Of a DNA stretch of 9,023 nt, positions 1 to 5,517 are shown piece by piece. The notes under the pieces are model-generated. The model had not been told where the DNA came from. It did not search any database and worked only from the letters and a program-made list of their open reading frames with translations. The stretch's first letter is position 1. The number at the start of each line of letters is the position of its first letter. Source of the stretch: Pseudomonadota bacterium (lineage in GTDB: Bacteria; Myxococcota; Polyangia; Polyangiales; Polyangiaceae); assembly GCA_023419055.1 (NCBI GenBank), contig JAEZYO010001071.1, positions 1 through 9,023 on the forward strand, read 5' to 3'. The translations under genes and the position numbers were made by a program.

Positions 1-4
1 ACGG

Positions 5-48
5 GGACTGAAACCAGTTCCAGGATCTGGACTGAAACCAGTTCCAGG
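5..48. repeat. Two 20-bp direct repeats, period 24
   Basis: The 20-mer ggactgaaaccagttccagg occurs at 5-24 and again, identically, at 29-48, separated by the 4 bp atct. Each copy holds a small dyad (ACTG-AAAC-CAGT). Across the junction CAGTTCCAG (15-23) faces CTGGACTG (27-34), an imperfect inverted repeat with one extra base and a 3-nt centre. The second copy overlaps the candidate -35 element of the gene starting at 73, so the pair could be tandem operator sites; that role is inference. More copies may lie left of the window edge. Confidence 0.85.
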
Positions 49-56
49 TGTAAAGT
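28..56 (+). promoter_or_regulatory. Candidate sigma70-type promoter of the Gly/Ser-rich lipoprotein gene
   Basis: TGGACT (28-33, 4 of 6 matches to TTGACA) is followed after 17 bp by TAAAGT (51-56, 4 of 6 matches to TATAAT). This predicts a start near 63 and a leader of about 10 nt before the ATG at 73. The -35 and most of the spacer lie inside the second direct repeat. No Shine-Dalgarno sequence is visible before the ATG, which fits a short leader. The match is modest and the call is inference. Confidence 0.3.
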
Positions 57-72
57 CTCTTTCACAACATCA

Positions 73-861
73 ATGAGAGTCGAGAGTCCGGGCCGTAGTG
101 TATTTACGCGTCAAGGCAGCTGGTTCGCGGCGCTAGCGCTCCTCACGTGGGCGTGCGCGCAAGGTTCGAACGGCGTCGACGCACCGAGCACCGGCAACGC
201 GGGTACCAGTTCCAGCGGCGGAAGCTCGGGCTCGGGAGGCTCGAGTTCGGGCGGTTCGGCCGGAACCTCGAGCTTCGGCGGCGGAAGCTTCGGCGGCTCT
301 GCTTCTGGTGGCACCTCGAGTGGGGCTGCGGGCACCGGAGGAGCAGCGGGTTCTTCGGGTAGCGCAGGCGAGGCGGGTGAAGGGGGCAGCGCCGGTTCTG
401 GCGGTGACGCTGGCGCCAGTGGCAGCGGCGGCTCCGGCGGCAACGCCGGCGGGGGCGGCACGAGCGGCGGTGGCAGCGGCGGTTCCGGAGGTACCGACGA
501 GCCGAGCTTCGGGGGCGCGGGTAGCCTCGACGACTGCAACGCCGACAACGTCGACCACAACGTGGGCGAAGGCGAACAGTTCACGGGTCCAGCCGACTCC
601 TGCATCAGCCTGACCGTGACCTATGGGATGACCAAGCTCTTCCTCGCGCCACAGCCCGCGACGACCGACGGCGCTTACCCGATCTCGTTCGACTACGCTT
701 CTTGCATCGGGACCGGGAGCGGCGAATTCACGGAGGTCTACGCCGCGGCGTACCTCTACGGGACGTCGTCCACCAAGACGATCCCGAAGCCGGACTGCTT
801 GATTTACGTCAAGTTCAACGGCGACAGTGGAGACACGGTCTCGTTCTTCCACTACGGATGA
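73..861 (+). CDS. Gly/Ser-rich lipoprotein with a small C-terminal cysteine-containing domain
   Basis: Function is not recognised. Seen: a 262-aa protein with a basic N-terminus (R2, R8, R13), a hydrophobic stretch at about residues 17-27 and a lipobox-like LTWAC with Cys28, so a probable lipoprotein. Trp at -2 is unusual for a lipobox. Residues about 41-142 are almost entirely Gly, Ser, Ala and Thr, a flexible linker of the sort common in myxobacterial surface lipoproteins. Residues about 150-262 form a compact tail with four cysteines (C155, C177, C211, C242), alternating hydrophobic residues suggesting beta strands, and the ending FFHYG. Four cysteines in an exported domain could form two disulfides (inference). 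The ATG at 73 is the only sensible start, although no ribosome binding site is visible. The gene converges on the 66-aa gene, with 30 bp between the stops. Confidence 0.85.
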   Translation: MRVESPGRSVFTRQGSWFAALALLTWACAQGSNGVDAPSTGNAGTSSSGGSSGSGGSSSGGSAGTSSFGGGSFGGSASGGTSSGAAGTGGAAGSSGSAGEAGEGGSAGSGGDAGASGSGGSGGNAGGGGTSGGGSGGSGGTDEPSFGGAGSLDDCNADNVDHNVGEGEQFTGPADSCISLTVTYGMTKLFLAPQPATTDGAYPISFDYASCIGTGSGEFTEVYAAAYLYGTSSTKTIPKPDCLIYVKFNGDSGDTVSFFHYG

Positions 862-891
862 TTCGCCCGTCGTGGAGGGCTGCTCGGCGGC

Positions 892-1092
892 TCAGAATAG
901 CTTACCGAGCATGCCCTTCGCTTGATCGAGCGCGCTGTCGACGTTTTCGCCGGTGAGCGCGCTCTCCACCGGGCCTTTCAGGGGCGCCGGCAGCTTCTCC
1001 GCCAGGAAGTTTCTGACGACGTCAGCGACCTTCTTCGCCTGGTCCTCACTGAGATCTGCCTGAGAGACGAGCTTCGCGACGAGTTCCTTCAT
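892..1092 (-). CDS. Small helical conserved hypothetical protein (66 aa)
   Basis: This is a short, charged, probably all-helical cytoplasmic protein with no signal peptide or membrane segment. It begins MKELVAKLVSQADLSEDQAK, followed by VADVVRNFLAEKLPAPLKGP, and ends QAKGMLGKLF. The pattern of one helix, a 'LSEDQAKKVADVV' helix, a Lys/Pro-rich turn and a 'VESALTG' segment matches small proteins found widely in bacteria as unnamed hypotheticals with DUF2267- or DUF2780-like helices. I cannot assign a family with certainty. The ATG at 1092 has no strong Shine-Dalgarno; the nearest purine-rich stretch, GGCGG, sits in the 3' arm of a predicted hairpin (1097-1112) just before the start. The coding sequence reads cleanly and is more convincing than the opposite-strand frames. 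Confidence 0.75.
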   Translation of the reverse strand: MKELVAKLVSQADLSEDQAKKVADVVRNFLAEKLPAPLKGPVESALTGENVDSALDQAKGMLGKLF

Positions 1093-1313
1093 GGTGCCGC
1101 CAGGCTAGGCGGAGCGCCGGTGAGCGGCAAGCGCGCCGAGCGCGCCGAGCGACGCTACGGAAAATGACGAGCCGAGTCGCCGAGATCTTGCTGACTATCG
1201 CGCGGCGCGCTGCTCGATGAGATCTCTCGCGAGCGTCGAGCTCCAACGCGGCACCCCGCCGAGGCATCGAAGAAAGCGCGCAACCAGCGAGCGGAGTCGC
1301 CCGACCTGCCTCC
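1093..1313. other. Intergenic region between divergent genes, with a start-proximal hairpin
   Basis: This 221-bp gap separates the 66-aa gene (leftward) from the PD-(D/E)XK-like gene (rightward) and should hold both promoters, but I see no convincing -35/-10 pair. CCGCC (1097-1101) and GGCGG (1108-1112) form a 5-bp stem with a 6-nt loop four bases before the ATG at 1092; read on the minus strand it would occlude the only purine-rich stretch there. A short direct repeat, gcgcgccga, is present twice near 1133-1150. No coding region is supported. Confidence 0.4.
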
Positions 1314-2198
1314 GTGGCGCGGGTCTACGATCGGCTGGCAAAAGAAGCGCTATCGCGGGCTCTCTCGTCGGTTTCTCGGGAGCTCGTGGCAGAACGTGAG
1401 CTCGCCTCCGACGCCCAGCGCCTCGACTTGTGGTGCGTCCCCGATCCCGCGAAGGTGCCTTCGCTCGCTCCACTCGGCATCCTCGAACGAATCGCGAGTG
1501 AAGGGCCGTGCGCGTTCGAGTTCTTTCATGGGGCGCCTTCGCTCGCTGAATTTTTCGCGAGCATGCGCAAGCTGCTCTTTCTGCGACGCTTCGCGCGCCT
1601 CCCCGCTTCACCGGACGAGGCCAATCTCTGGATCATCGCGGGCGGCCGCCCCAATCAGCTCATGAAGCCAGCGGGGCTAGAACTCGTCCCCACCTGGCCG
1701 AGCGGCGTGTACGCCATGCCTCCCCTCTTCCGCACGTGGCTGGTCGTGACGAGCGAGCTCCCATTGACGGCAGAAACGCGGCTCCTCCGCGTGCTCGGCG
1801 CGGGAAAGACGCTCGCTACCGTGAGCCGCGAGCTGACTCGCGCGAGCCCTCACGACCCGGTCGGTGCTATCCTGATGCCTCTTTTGGTACGGCTGCATCT
1901 GGAGTGGCGCGACCCAGAGCTCGACGGCGATCCCGAAACGAAGGAGTTTTTGATGGAAACTCGAGACATCTACGAGAGCTGGTACCAGAAGACCCTCGCG
2001 GAAGGAGAGGCGCGTGGTCGAGCGGAAGGAGAGGCTAGTGGCGAGCTTCGCGCGCTACTGACCGTGCTCTCCGCGCGCGGGCTCAAGCTCTCCGCCGAGC
2101 AAGCGGCGCGCGTTCGCGACTGTCGAGATACTGCACAAATCGAAGCCTGGTTGCGTCGCGCCATCACCGCTACTGAGACGCATCAGATCTTCGATTGA
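1314..2198 (+). CDS. PD-(D/E)XK/Rpn-like hypothetical protein
   Basis: A cytoplasmic protein of 294 aa. Its organisation matches a hypothetical family I know from myxobacteria and cyanobacteria that is related to Rpn/PD-(D/E)XK nuclease-like proteins. Seen: an N-terminal helix (MARVYDRLAKEALSRAL), an acidic strand with QRLDLWCVPDP (D38), a second strand with FEFF (E69), a central WIIAGGRP strand (106-113), LFRTWLVVTSELP (138-150), then EFLMETRDIYESWY (211-224), and a charged Glu/Arg/Gly helix rich in 'GEARGRAEGEA' leading to a C-terminal helical tail, as in Rpn/DUF4351-type proteins. D38 and E69 sit where the fold's acidic residues would be, but no Lys follows E69 in the expected E-x-K, so catalysis is doubtful. 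The start is GTG at 1314: the in-frame stop at 1218-1220 leaves no better upstream start, and no ribosome binding site is visible. It converges on the VOC gene 13 bp away. Family membership is recall, not a search result. Confidence 0.8.
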   Translation: MARVYDRLAKEALSRALSSVSRELVAERELASDAQRLDLWCVPDPAKVPSLAPLGILERIASEGPCAFEFFHGAPSLAEFFASMRKLLFLRRFARLPASPDEANLWIIAGGRPNQLMKPAGLELVPTWPSGVYAMPPLFRTWLVVTSELPLTAETRLLRVLGAGKTLATVSRELTRASPHDPVGAILMPLLVRLHLEWRDPELDGDPETKEFLMETRDIYESWYQKTLAEGEARGRAEGEASGELRALLTVLSARGLKLSAEQAARVRDCRDTAQIEAWLRRAITATETHQIFD

Positions 2199-2211
2199 AC
2201 CGACGGCGAGC

Positions 2212-2622
2212 TCACTCGCGCGTCGTCTCTTGCCCGATCCGAAGCACGTGACCGTCCGGGTGCCTCACGTGCATCTCGCGCAGTCCCCAAGGCTCGTCGG
2301 TTGGCGGCCAGGTCACGTCCAATCCTTGCGCCAAACAAGCCCGATGAATCGCGTCGACGTCGTCCACGACAATCGCGATCCAAACGCCCTGCTCGCCGGC
2401 ATCGGCGCCTTGGAAACCACTCGTCCGGACGTGTGAGCTCTTGCCGCGACCTCCCTGCGCCCCGACACACAGGTGGATGTCGCAGTCGTCGGAGCGCACT
2501 CCCCCGAAGTCGGGCGGAGTGCCCCATTCAAACGTCTTGTGCCAGCCGAGCTTCGCGAACCAGTCGAACGTCGCCTGCAGATCCGAGACGTTCAAGATCG
2601 GCGTGATCCTCTTCGCCCTCAT
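2212..2622 (-). CDS. VOC/glyoxalase-bleomycin resistance fold protein
   Basis: A cytoplasmic protein of 136 aa in the vicinal oxygen chelate superfamily. It has the paired beta-alpha-beta-beta-beta layout: ITPILNVSDLQATFDWFAKL (6-25) opens the first module, VWIAIVVDDVDAIHRACLAQ (80-99) opens the second, and PWGLREMHVRHPDGHVLRI (111-129) is the typical closing motif. The last resembles the 'PWG.RE..V.DPDG' ending of bleomycin-resistance-like members. Substrate is unknown; members of this superfamily include metal enzymes and antibiotic-sequestering proteins, and sequence alone does not decide here. I chose the ATG at 2622 over an upstream in-frame start because homologous sequence begins there, AGGGG (complement of 2627-2631) precedes it, and the upstream extension is Arg/Pro-rich noise. 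It lies 25 bp after the stop of the small lipoprotein gene and is probably cotranscribed with it. Confidence 0.88.
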   Translation of the reverse strand: MRAKRITPILNVSDLQATFDWFAKLGWHKTFEWGTPPDFGGVRSDDCDIHLCVGAQGGRGKSSHVRTSGFQGADAGEQGVWIAIVVDDVDAIHRACLAQGLDVTWPPTDEPWGLREMHVRHPDGHVLRIGQETTRE

Positions 2623-2647
2623 GACGCCCCTACTCGGTGAAGGTGAT

Positions 2648-3049
2648 TTACTGACTGGGAGGCGGAGAGGGCACGGAGGCCTCCGAGGCAGGCTCGTTGG
2701 CCGCGGTCGCCTCGGGTGCATCCTTTCGCCTCAATACCTTGCCACGAAGGTAAGCCCCCTGATCGTCGATCTCGGCGACGACGGCGTCACCGCCGAGCTC
2801 GCAGACCTGCCTGCCGACGATCCTCTGGAACTCCGCGGCCGTCATCGCGGGCTGGCCTTCGCTCTCTAGGATCGCGACCTCTTCGTGATCGGGCTCGGTC
2901 TCCGTCAGGATGGCGAAATCGCAGTCAGGCGCCTTCGAGACGGTGTCAGCAGTGTTGGTGCGAGTCGCTGCGTAAGTCCTGCTACCGCAGCCTGTCGTCC
3001 CGACTCCGACCAGCAATCCGATCCCTAGAACCCAATTGGCGTGGTTCAC
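2648..3049 (-). CDS. Small lipoprotein, conserved hypothetical
   Basis: A protein of 133 aa from a GTG start. The N-terminus NHANWVLGIGLLVGVGTTGC is a signal peptide with lipobox TTGC and lipidated Cys21. The mature part has CDFAILTETEPDHEEVAILE (43-62), then EFQRIVGRQVCELGGDAVVA (73-92), YLRGKVLRRK, and a low-complexity Ala/Glu/Pro/Ser tail ending PSPPPSQ. The pattern of 'DCDF', a strand, a 'VELGVLE'-type strand and 'C..GGDAVVA' is one I know from small envelope lipoproteins of Deltaproteobacteria-like bacteria, vaguely RcsF/YbjQ-like in layout. C43 and C83 could form a disulfide (inference). The start is firm: GTG at 3049 follows AGGAGG. Its upstream region is unusually rich in palindromes. 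Confidence 0.85.
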   Translation of the reverse strand: MNHANWVLGIGLLVGVGTTGCGSRTYAATRTNTADTVSKAPDCDFAILTETEPDHEEVAILESEGQPAMTAAEFQRIVGRQVCELGGDAVVAEIDDQGAYLRGKVLRRKDAPEATAANEPASEASVPSPPPSQ

Positions 3050-3054
3050 CCGTT

Positions 3055-3060
3055 CCTCCT
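3055..3060 (-). promoter_or_regulatory. Strong ribosome binding site, fixes the GTG start at 3049
   Basis: Read on the minus strand this is AGGAGG, a perfect Shine-Dalgarno core, 5 nt before GTG at 3047-3049. It excludes the longer in-frame reading that would begin with TTG at 3094 and would place the signal peptide out of position. Confidence 0.85.
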
Positions 3061-3096
3061 TTCGGGAGGATACATGGCGGCTCAACGAGAACAAGG

Positions 3097-3118
3097 GGTT
3101 CCGGGAACCGTTCCCGGA
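3097..3118. promoter_or_regulatory. Two overlapping perfect palindromes upstream of the small lipoprotein
   Basis: TCCGGGAAC-C-GTTCCCGGA (3100-3118) is a 19-bp perfect palindrome with 9-bp arms and a single central base. It overlaps GGTTCC-G-GGAACC (3097-3109), also perfect, with 6-bp arms and one central base. The site ends about 50 bp upstream of the GTG at 3049, where an operator or a leader hairpin would be expected. The cognate regulator is unknown. Confidence 0.6.
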
Positions 3119-3139
3119 GCGTGATCGATTTCGGGGCGA

Positions 3140-3163
3140 CGTCGACTCGACGAAACGTTTCGT
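3140..3163. promoter_or_regulatory. Overlapping perfect palindromes, operator-like
   Basis: CGTCGA-C-TCGACG (3140-3152) and ACGAAACGTTTCGT (3150-3163, a 14-bp perfect palindrome with no spacer) share three bases. Spacer-free palindromes of this length are typical binding sites for dimeric repressors, though no specific family is recognised. They lie between leuD and the lipoprotein gene, on the upstream side of the latter. Confidence 0.45.
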
Positions 3164-3182
3164 GCGGATTCCGTTGATCCGC
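3164..3182. repeat. Inverted repeat with 7-nt loop
   Basis: GCGGAT (3164-3169) and ATCCGC (3177-3182) are perfect 6-bp arms separated by tccgttg. The element abuts the 14-bp palindrome that ends at 3163 and would form a stable small hairpin in RNA of either strand. Function unknown. Confidence 0.5.
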
Positions 3183-3224
3183 TCCCATTGACAGCGCCGA
3201 ACCTTCGAATCGGGGCTGACCGCG

Positions 3225-3242
3225 GAGCTCGGTTCCGAGCTC
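3225..3242. repeat. Perfect 8-bp inverted repeat
   Basis: GAGCTCGG (3225-3232) and CCGAGCTC (3235-3242) are perfect arms around TT. In minus-strand RNA the closed form would be a 7-bp stem with a 4-nt loop. It lies just beyond the leuD hairpin and may be a second stem of the same transcript end. Confidence 0.6.
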
Positions 3243-3252
3243 AGTAGGCTCC

Positions 3253-3284
3253 GCGAGGCGCCCTCTATAGGGAGAGCGCCTCGC
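3253..3284 (-). terminator. Hairpin after leuD, probable transcript end
   Basis: GCGAGGCGC (3253-3261) and GCGCCTCGC (3276-3284) form a perfect 9-bp GC-rich stem with a 14-nt loop, beginning 11 bp beyond the leuD stop. Minus-strand RNA after the stem has no U-run, so it is not a classical intrinsic terminator. It could stabilise the leuCD 3' end or work with Rho. A second stem at 3225-3242 follows. Confidence 0.55.
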
Positions 3285-3295
3285 CACGGGCGAAC

Positions 3296-3898
3296 TCAGA
3301 AGGACGTATACAGGAGCTTCGCGGCGACCGCCTTGGTCTTTTCAGCGTTGTCGAGGAGCTGACCAATCGGATCCCACTCACCTTTCGTGAGCGCCTCACG
3401 AGCGCCGGGCTTGATGGTGAAGGCGAACGACTGACCCGCAGCCTTCACGACCTGATTGGCAAGATCGATCTCGATCTCGGTCGACGGATCCTTCTCCACG
3501 AGCGCGCCGAGCGCGACCGCGCTCTCGTGCGAGACGGAGACGCACGGCATGCCGAGCGTCGTCGAGTTGCCGAAGAAGATCTCCGCGAAGTTCTCGGCGA
3601 TGACGGCCTTGAAGCCGTACTTCGCGATCGCTTGCGGCGCGTGCTCGCGCGACGAGCCGCAGCCGAAGTTCGAGTTCGAGATCAGGATGGTCGCGCCGGC
3701 GAAGCGCTCGTCGTTGAGCGGGTGCGCCTTCTTGGAGCCGTCCTCGTTGAAGCGCACGTCGTGGAACATGTGCTCGCCGAGGCCGTCGAAGGTCACGCAT
3801 TTCATGAAGCGCGCCGGGATGATGCGATCGGTGTCGATGTCGTCGCCCGCCACGTAAACGCCGCGGCCCTTCACACTGACGATCTTATCGAGTGCCAT
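3296..3898 (-). CDS. leuD: 3-isopropylmalate dehydratase small subunit
   Basis: The small (swivel-domain) subunit of isopropylmalate isomerase, which with LeuC converts 2-isopropylmalate to 3-isopropylmalate in leucine biosynthesis, in the cytoplasm. Seen: 200 aa, the usual bacterial length; the diagnostic GDDIDTDRIIPARF (18-31) and NSNFGCGSSREHAPQAI (75-91), which carry the conserved substrate-contacting residues of the family; then AVIAENFAEIFFGNSTTLGMP, the aconitase-swivel core. The ATG at 3898 is supported by AGGAGA (complement of 3906-3911), 7 nt upstream. It starts 21 bp after the leuC stop, so the two are surely one operon. No leuB follows; a hairpin does. No truncation or missing motif is visible. 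Confidence 0.98.
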   Translation of the reverse strand: MALDKIVSVKGRGVYVAGDDIDTDRIIPARFMKCVTFDGLGEHMFHDVRFNEDGSKKAHPLNDERFAGATILISNSNFGCGSSREHAPQAIAKYGFKAVIAENFAEIFFGNSTTLGMPCVSVSHESAVALGALVEKDPSTEIEIDLANQVVKAAGQSFAFTIKPGAREALTKGEWDPIGQLLDNAEKTKAVAAKLLYTSF

Positions 3899-3919
3899 CT
3901 TCGTTTCTCCTAGAACGAC

Positions 3920-5332
3920 TCAACCAACACCGAAAACCCGACGCGCGTCCGCGATCGATCCGCTGATCGCCGCGGCCGCCACCATCACCGGGCTCATGAG
4001 CACGGTGCGACCCGTGGGGCTGCCCTGACGGCCCTTGAAGTTCCTGTTCGACGACGAGGCGCAGAGCTCGCGCCCGATCAGCTTGTCCGGGTTCATCGCC
4101 AGGCACATCGAGCAACCCGGCTCGCGCCACTCGAAGCCCGCCTCACGAAACACCGCGTCGAGCCCCTCGGCTTCGGCGGCCTTGGCCACGTCCATCGAGC
4201 CCGGCACCGCGAGCGCGCGCACGCCGGCTGCCACCTTCTTGCCCTTGATGAGCCGCGCCACTTCACGGAAGTCGGAGATGCGTCCGTTGGTGCAGCTGCC
4301 GATGAACGCGACGTTCACCTTCACGCCCTCGATGGGCTGGCCCGCCTGGAGCTGCATGTACTCGAGCGCTTCTTGGATCGAGGCGCGCTCCGCGTCGCTC
4401 TTGCCCTCTTCGACGCGCGGCACGCTCTCTTTCACGCTGATCGCCTGACCGGGATTGATGCCCCAGGTGACCGTCGGCGCGATGTCCTTCGCATCGAAGC
4501 GAACCACGTCGTCGTAGGTCGCGTCGGCGTCCGAGGCGATCGACTTCCAGTACGCGACCGCGCGATCCCAGTCCGCGCCCTTCGGCGCGTACTCGCGCCC
4601 CTTCAAGTACGCGAACGTCTTCTCGTCGGGGTTCACGTAACCGACGCGCGCGCCGCCCTCGATCGACATGTTGCAGAGCGTCATGCGCTCTTCCATCTCG
4701 AGCGCCTCGATCGCGTCGCCCGCGTACTCGTACGCGAAGCCGGTGCCGCCGTTCACTCCGAGCTTCCGGATGACGTGCAGGGCGATGTCCTTGGCGTACA
4801 CGCCGGGGGCGAGCTTGCCGCTCACCTCGATGCGGCGCACCTTCATCGGCGCAAGACTCAAGGTCTGCGTCGCGAGCACGTCGCGCACCTGAGTCGTGCC
4901 GATGCCGAAGGCGATCGCGCCGAACGCGCCGTGAGTCGAGGTGTGCGAGTCACCGCACGCGATCGTCATGCCCGGCTGCGTGAGCCCGAGCTCGGGGCCG
5001 ATCACGTGCACGATGCCCTGCTTGCCCGAGGCGAGGTCGAAGAAGCGGATCCCGAACTCCTTGCAGGCCTGCTCGAGCGCCACGATCATGCCCTCCGCGA
5101 GCGAGTCGCGGAACGGGCGCAGGCGCGTGTCGGTCGGCACGATGTGATCCACCGTCGCGAACGTGCGCTGCGGATACGGAACCGAAAGCTTCAGGTCCCG
5201 AAGCATGCCGAAGGCCTGCGGGCTCGTGACCTCGTGAATCAGGTGCAACCCGATGAACACCTGCGCCGAACCATTGGGCAGCACCGACACGGTGTGGGCG
5301 TCCCAGACCTTCTGAAACAGGCTCTTTCCCAT
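3920..5332 (-). CDS. leuC: 3-isopropylmalate dehydratase large subunit
   Basis: The catalytic, iron-sulfur subunit of isopropylmalate isomerase and a member of the aconitase superfamily. Seen: 470 aa, full length; N-terminal [16 protein letters not shown] (61-68); the [15 protein letters not shown] block (125-139); and the three cluster-binding cysteines C347 (in FIGSCTNGR), C407 and C410 (in EPGCSMC), which hold a [4Fe-4S] cluster. The labile fourth iron, bound by substrate rather than protein, is known for the family. The C-terminus has [20 protein letters not shown], matching the usual conserved ending. The ATG at 5332 follows AGGAG (complement of 5339-5343) by 6 nt. It is the first gene of leuCD; the promoter should lie in the AT-rich gap at 5370-5420, shared with the divergent lipoprotein gene. 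Confidence 0.99.
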   Translation of the reverse strand: MGKSLFQKVWDAHTVSVLPNGSAQVFIGLHLIHEVTSPQAFGMLRDLKLSVPYPQRTFATVDHIVPTDTRLRPFRDSLAEGMIVALEQACKEFGIRFFDLASGKQGIVHVIGPELGLTQPGMTIACGDSHTSTHGAFGAIAFGIGTTQVRDVLATQTLSLAPMKVRRIEVSGKLAPGVYAKDIALHVIRKLGVNGGTGFAYEYAGDAIEALEMEERMTLCNMSIEGGARVGYVNPDEKTFAYLKGREYAPKGADWDRAVAYWKSIASDADATYDDVVRFDAKDIAPTVTWGINPGQAISVKESVPRVEEGKSDAERASIQEALEYMQLQAGQPIEGVKVNVAFIGSCTNGRISDFREVARLIKGKKVAAGVRALAVPGSMDVAKAAEAEGLDAVFREAGFEWREPGCSMCLAMNPDKLIGRELCASSSNRNFKGRQGSPTGRTVLMSPVMVAAAAISGSIADARRVFGVG

Positions 5333-5517
5333 TCGCGACTCCTGGGACCGAGCTTGCCCGCCGGCGATACTTTAGTCCAATGAAACTTTCTTACCTATTT
5401 GTTTAGAATATCTACACTGTCGCAGCCTGCGCCGAAAGTTGAAGCGAGCGCGTCTCGAAACGTGACCGACGTGGTTCCACCCAAGACGCGGAGCGGAGCG
5501 AAGTCCAACAAGGCGGC
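5333..5517. promoter_or_regulatory. Divergent promoter region between leuC and a lipoprotein gene
   Basis: Positions 5370-5419 are about 30% G+C by hand count, far below the surroundings, and are the likely promoter core. On the plus strand ATGAAA (5380-5385, 4/6 to TTGACA), an 18-bp spacer and TAGAAT (5404-5409, 5/6 to TATAAT) form a modest sigma70-like promoter for the gene at 5518; the short palindrome CGCAG-C-CTGCG (5421-5431) follows. On the minus strand I see no convincing -35/-10 pair for leuC, nor a leader peptide rich in Leu codons. Confidence 0.45.

Noticed and set aside
5..48. Possible CRISPR repeats
   Set aside because: Copies are only 20 bp with a 4-bp spacer; CRISPR spacers are about 30 bp and no cas gene is present.
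111..852. Long minus-strand open frames (164 and 239 codons) opposite the Gly/Ser-rich gene
   Set aside because: Products are Pro/Ala- or Arg/Ala-rich mirror images of the GGC/AGC codon repeats, with no domain or start signal.
2623..2721. N-terminal extension of the VOC gene (33 residues)
   Set aside because: It is Pro/Arg-rich, overlaps the upstream lipoprotein's 3' end, and a start with AGGGG upstream lies at the family's normal N-terminus (2622).
3067..3091. Candidate promoter (TTGTTC/TATCCT, minus strand) for the small lipoprotein
   Set aside because: The predicted transcription start falls on the Shine-Dalgarno itself, so the element could not give a usable leader.
3050..3094. Fifteen-residue N-terminal extension of the small lipoprotein
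   Set aside because: It would start with TTG without a ribosome binding site, whereas the GTG at 3049 has AGGAGG and begins a normal signal peptide.
3188..3193. Perfect TTGACA -35 hexamer on the plus strand
   Set aside because: No -10-like hexamer lies 15-19 bp downstream (the sequence there is cggggc), and no plus-strand gene follows.
3264..3275. TCTATAGGGAGA resembles the 3' part of the T7 phage promoter
   Set aside because: Only the last 11 bases match; the upstream specificity region (TAATACGACTCA) is absent. The sequence is simply the loop of the leuD hairpin.
4373..5383. Plus-strand open frame of 336 codons opposite leuC
   Set aside because: It is antisense to a fully conserved leuC, is Arg/Val/His-rich, and starts without a ribosome binding site; an effect of high GC3.
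5355..5385. Possible sigma54 promoter before leuC (TTGGAC...TCGC)
   Set aside because: The GG-to-GC spacing is 11 rather than 10 and the rest of the -24/-12 consensus does not match.
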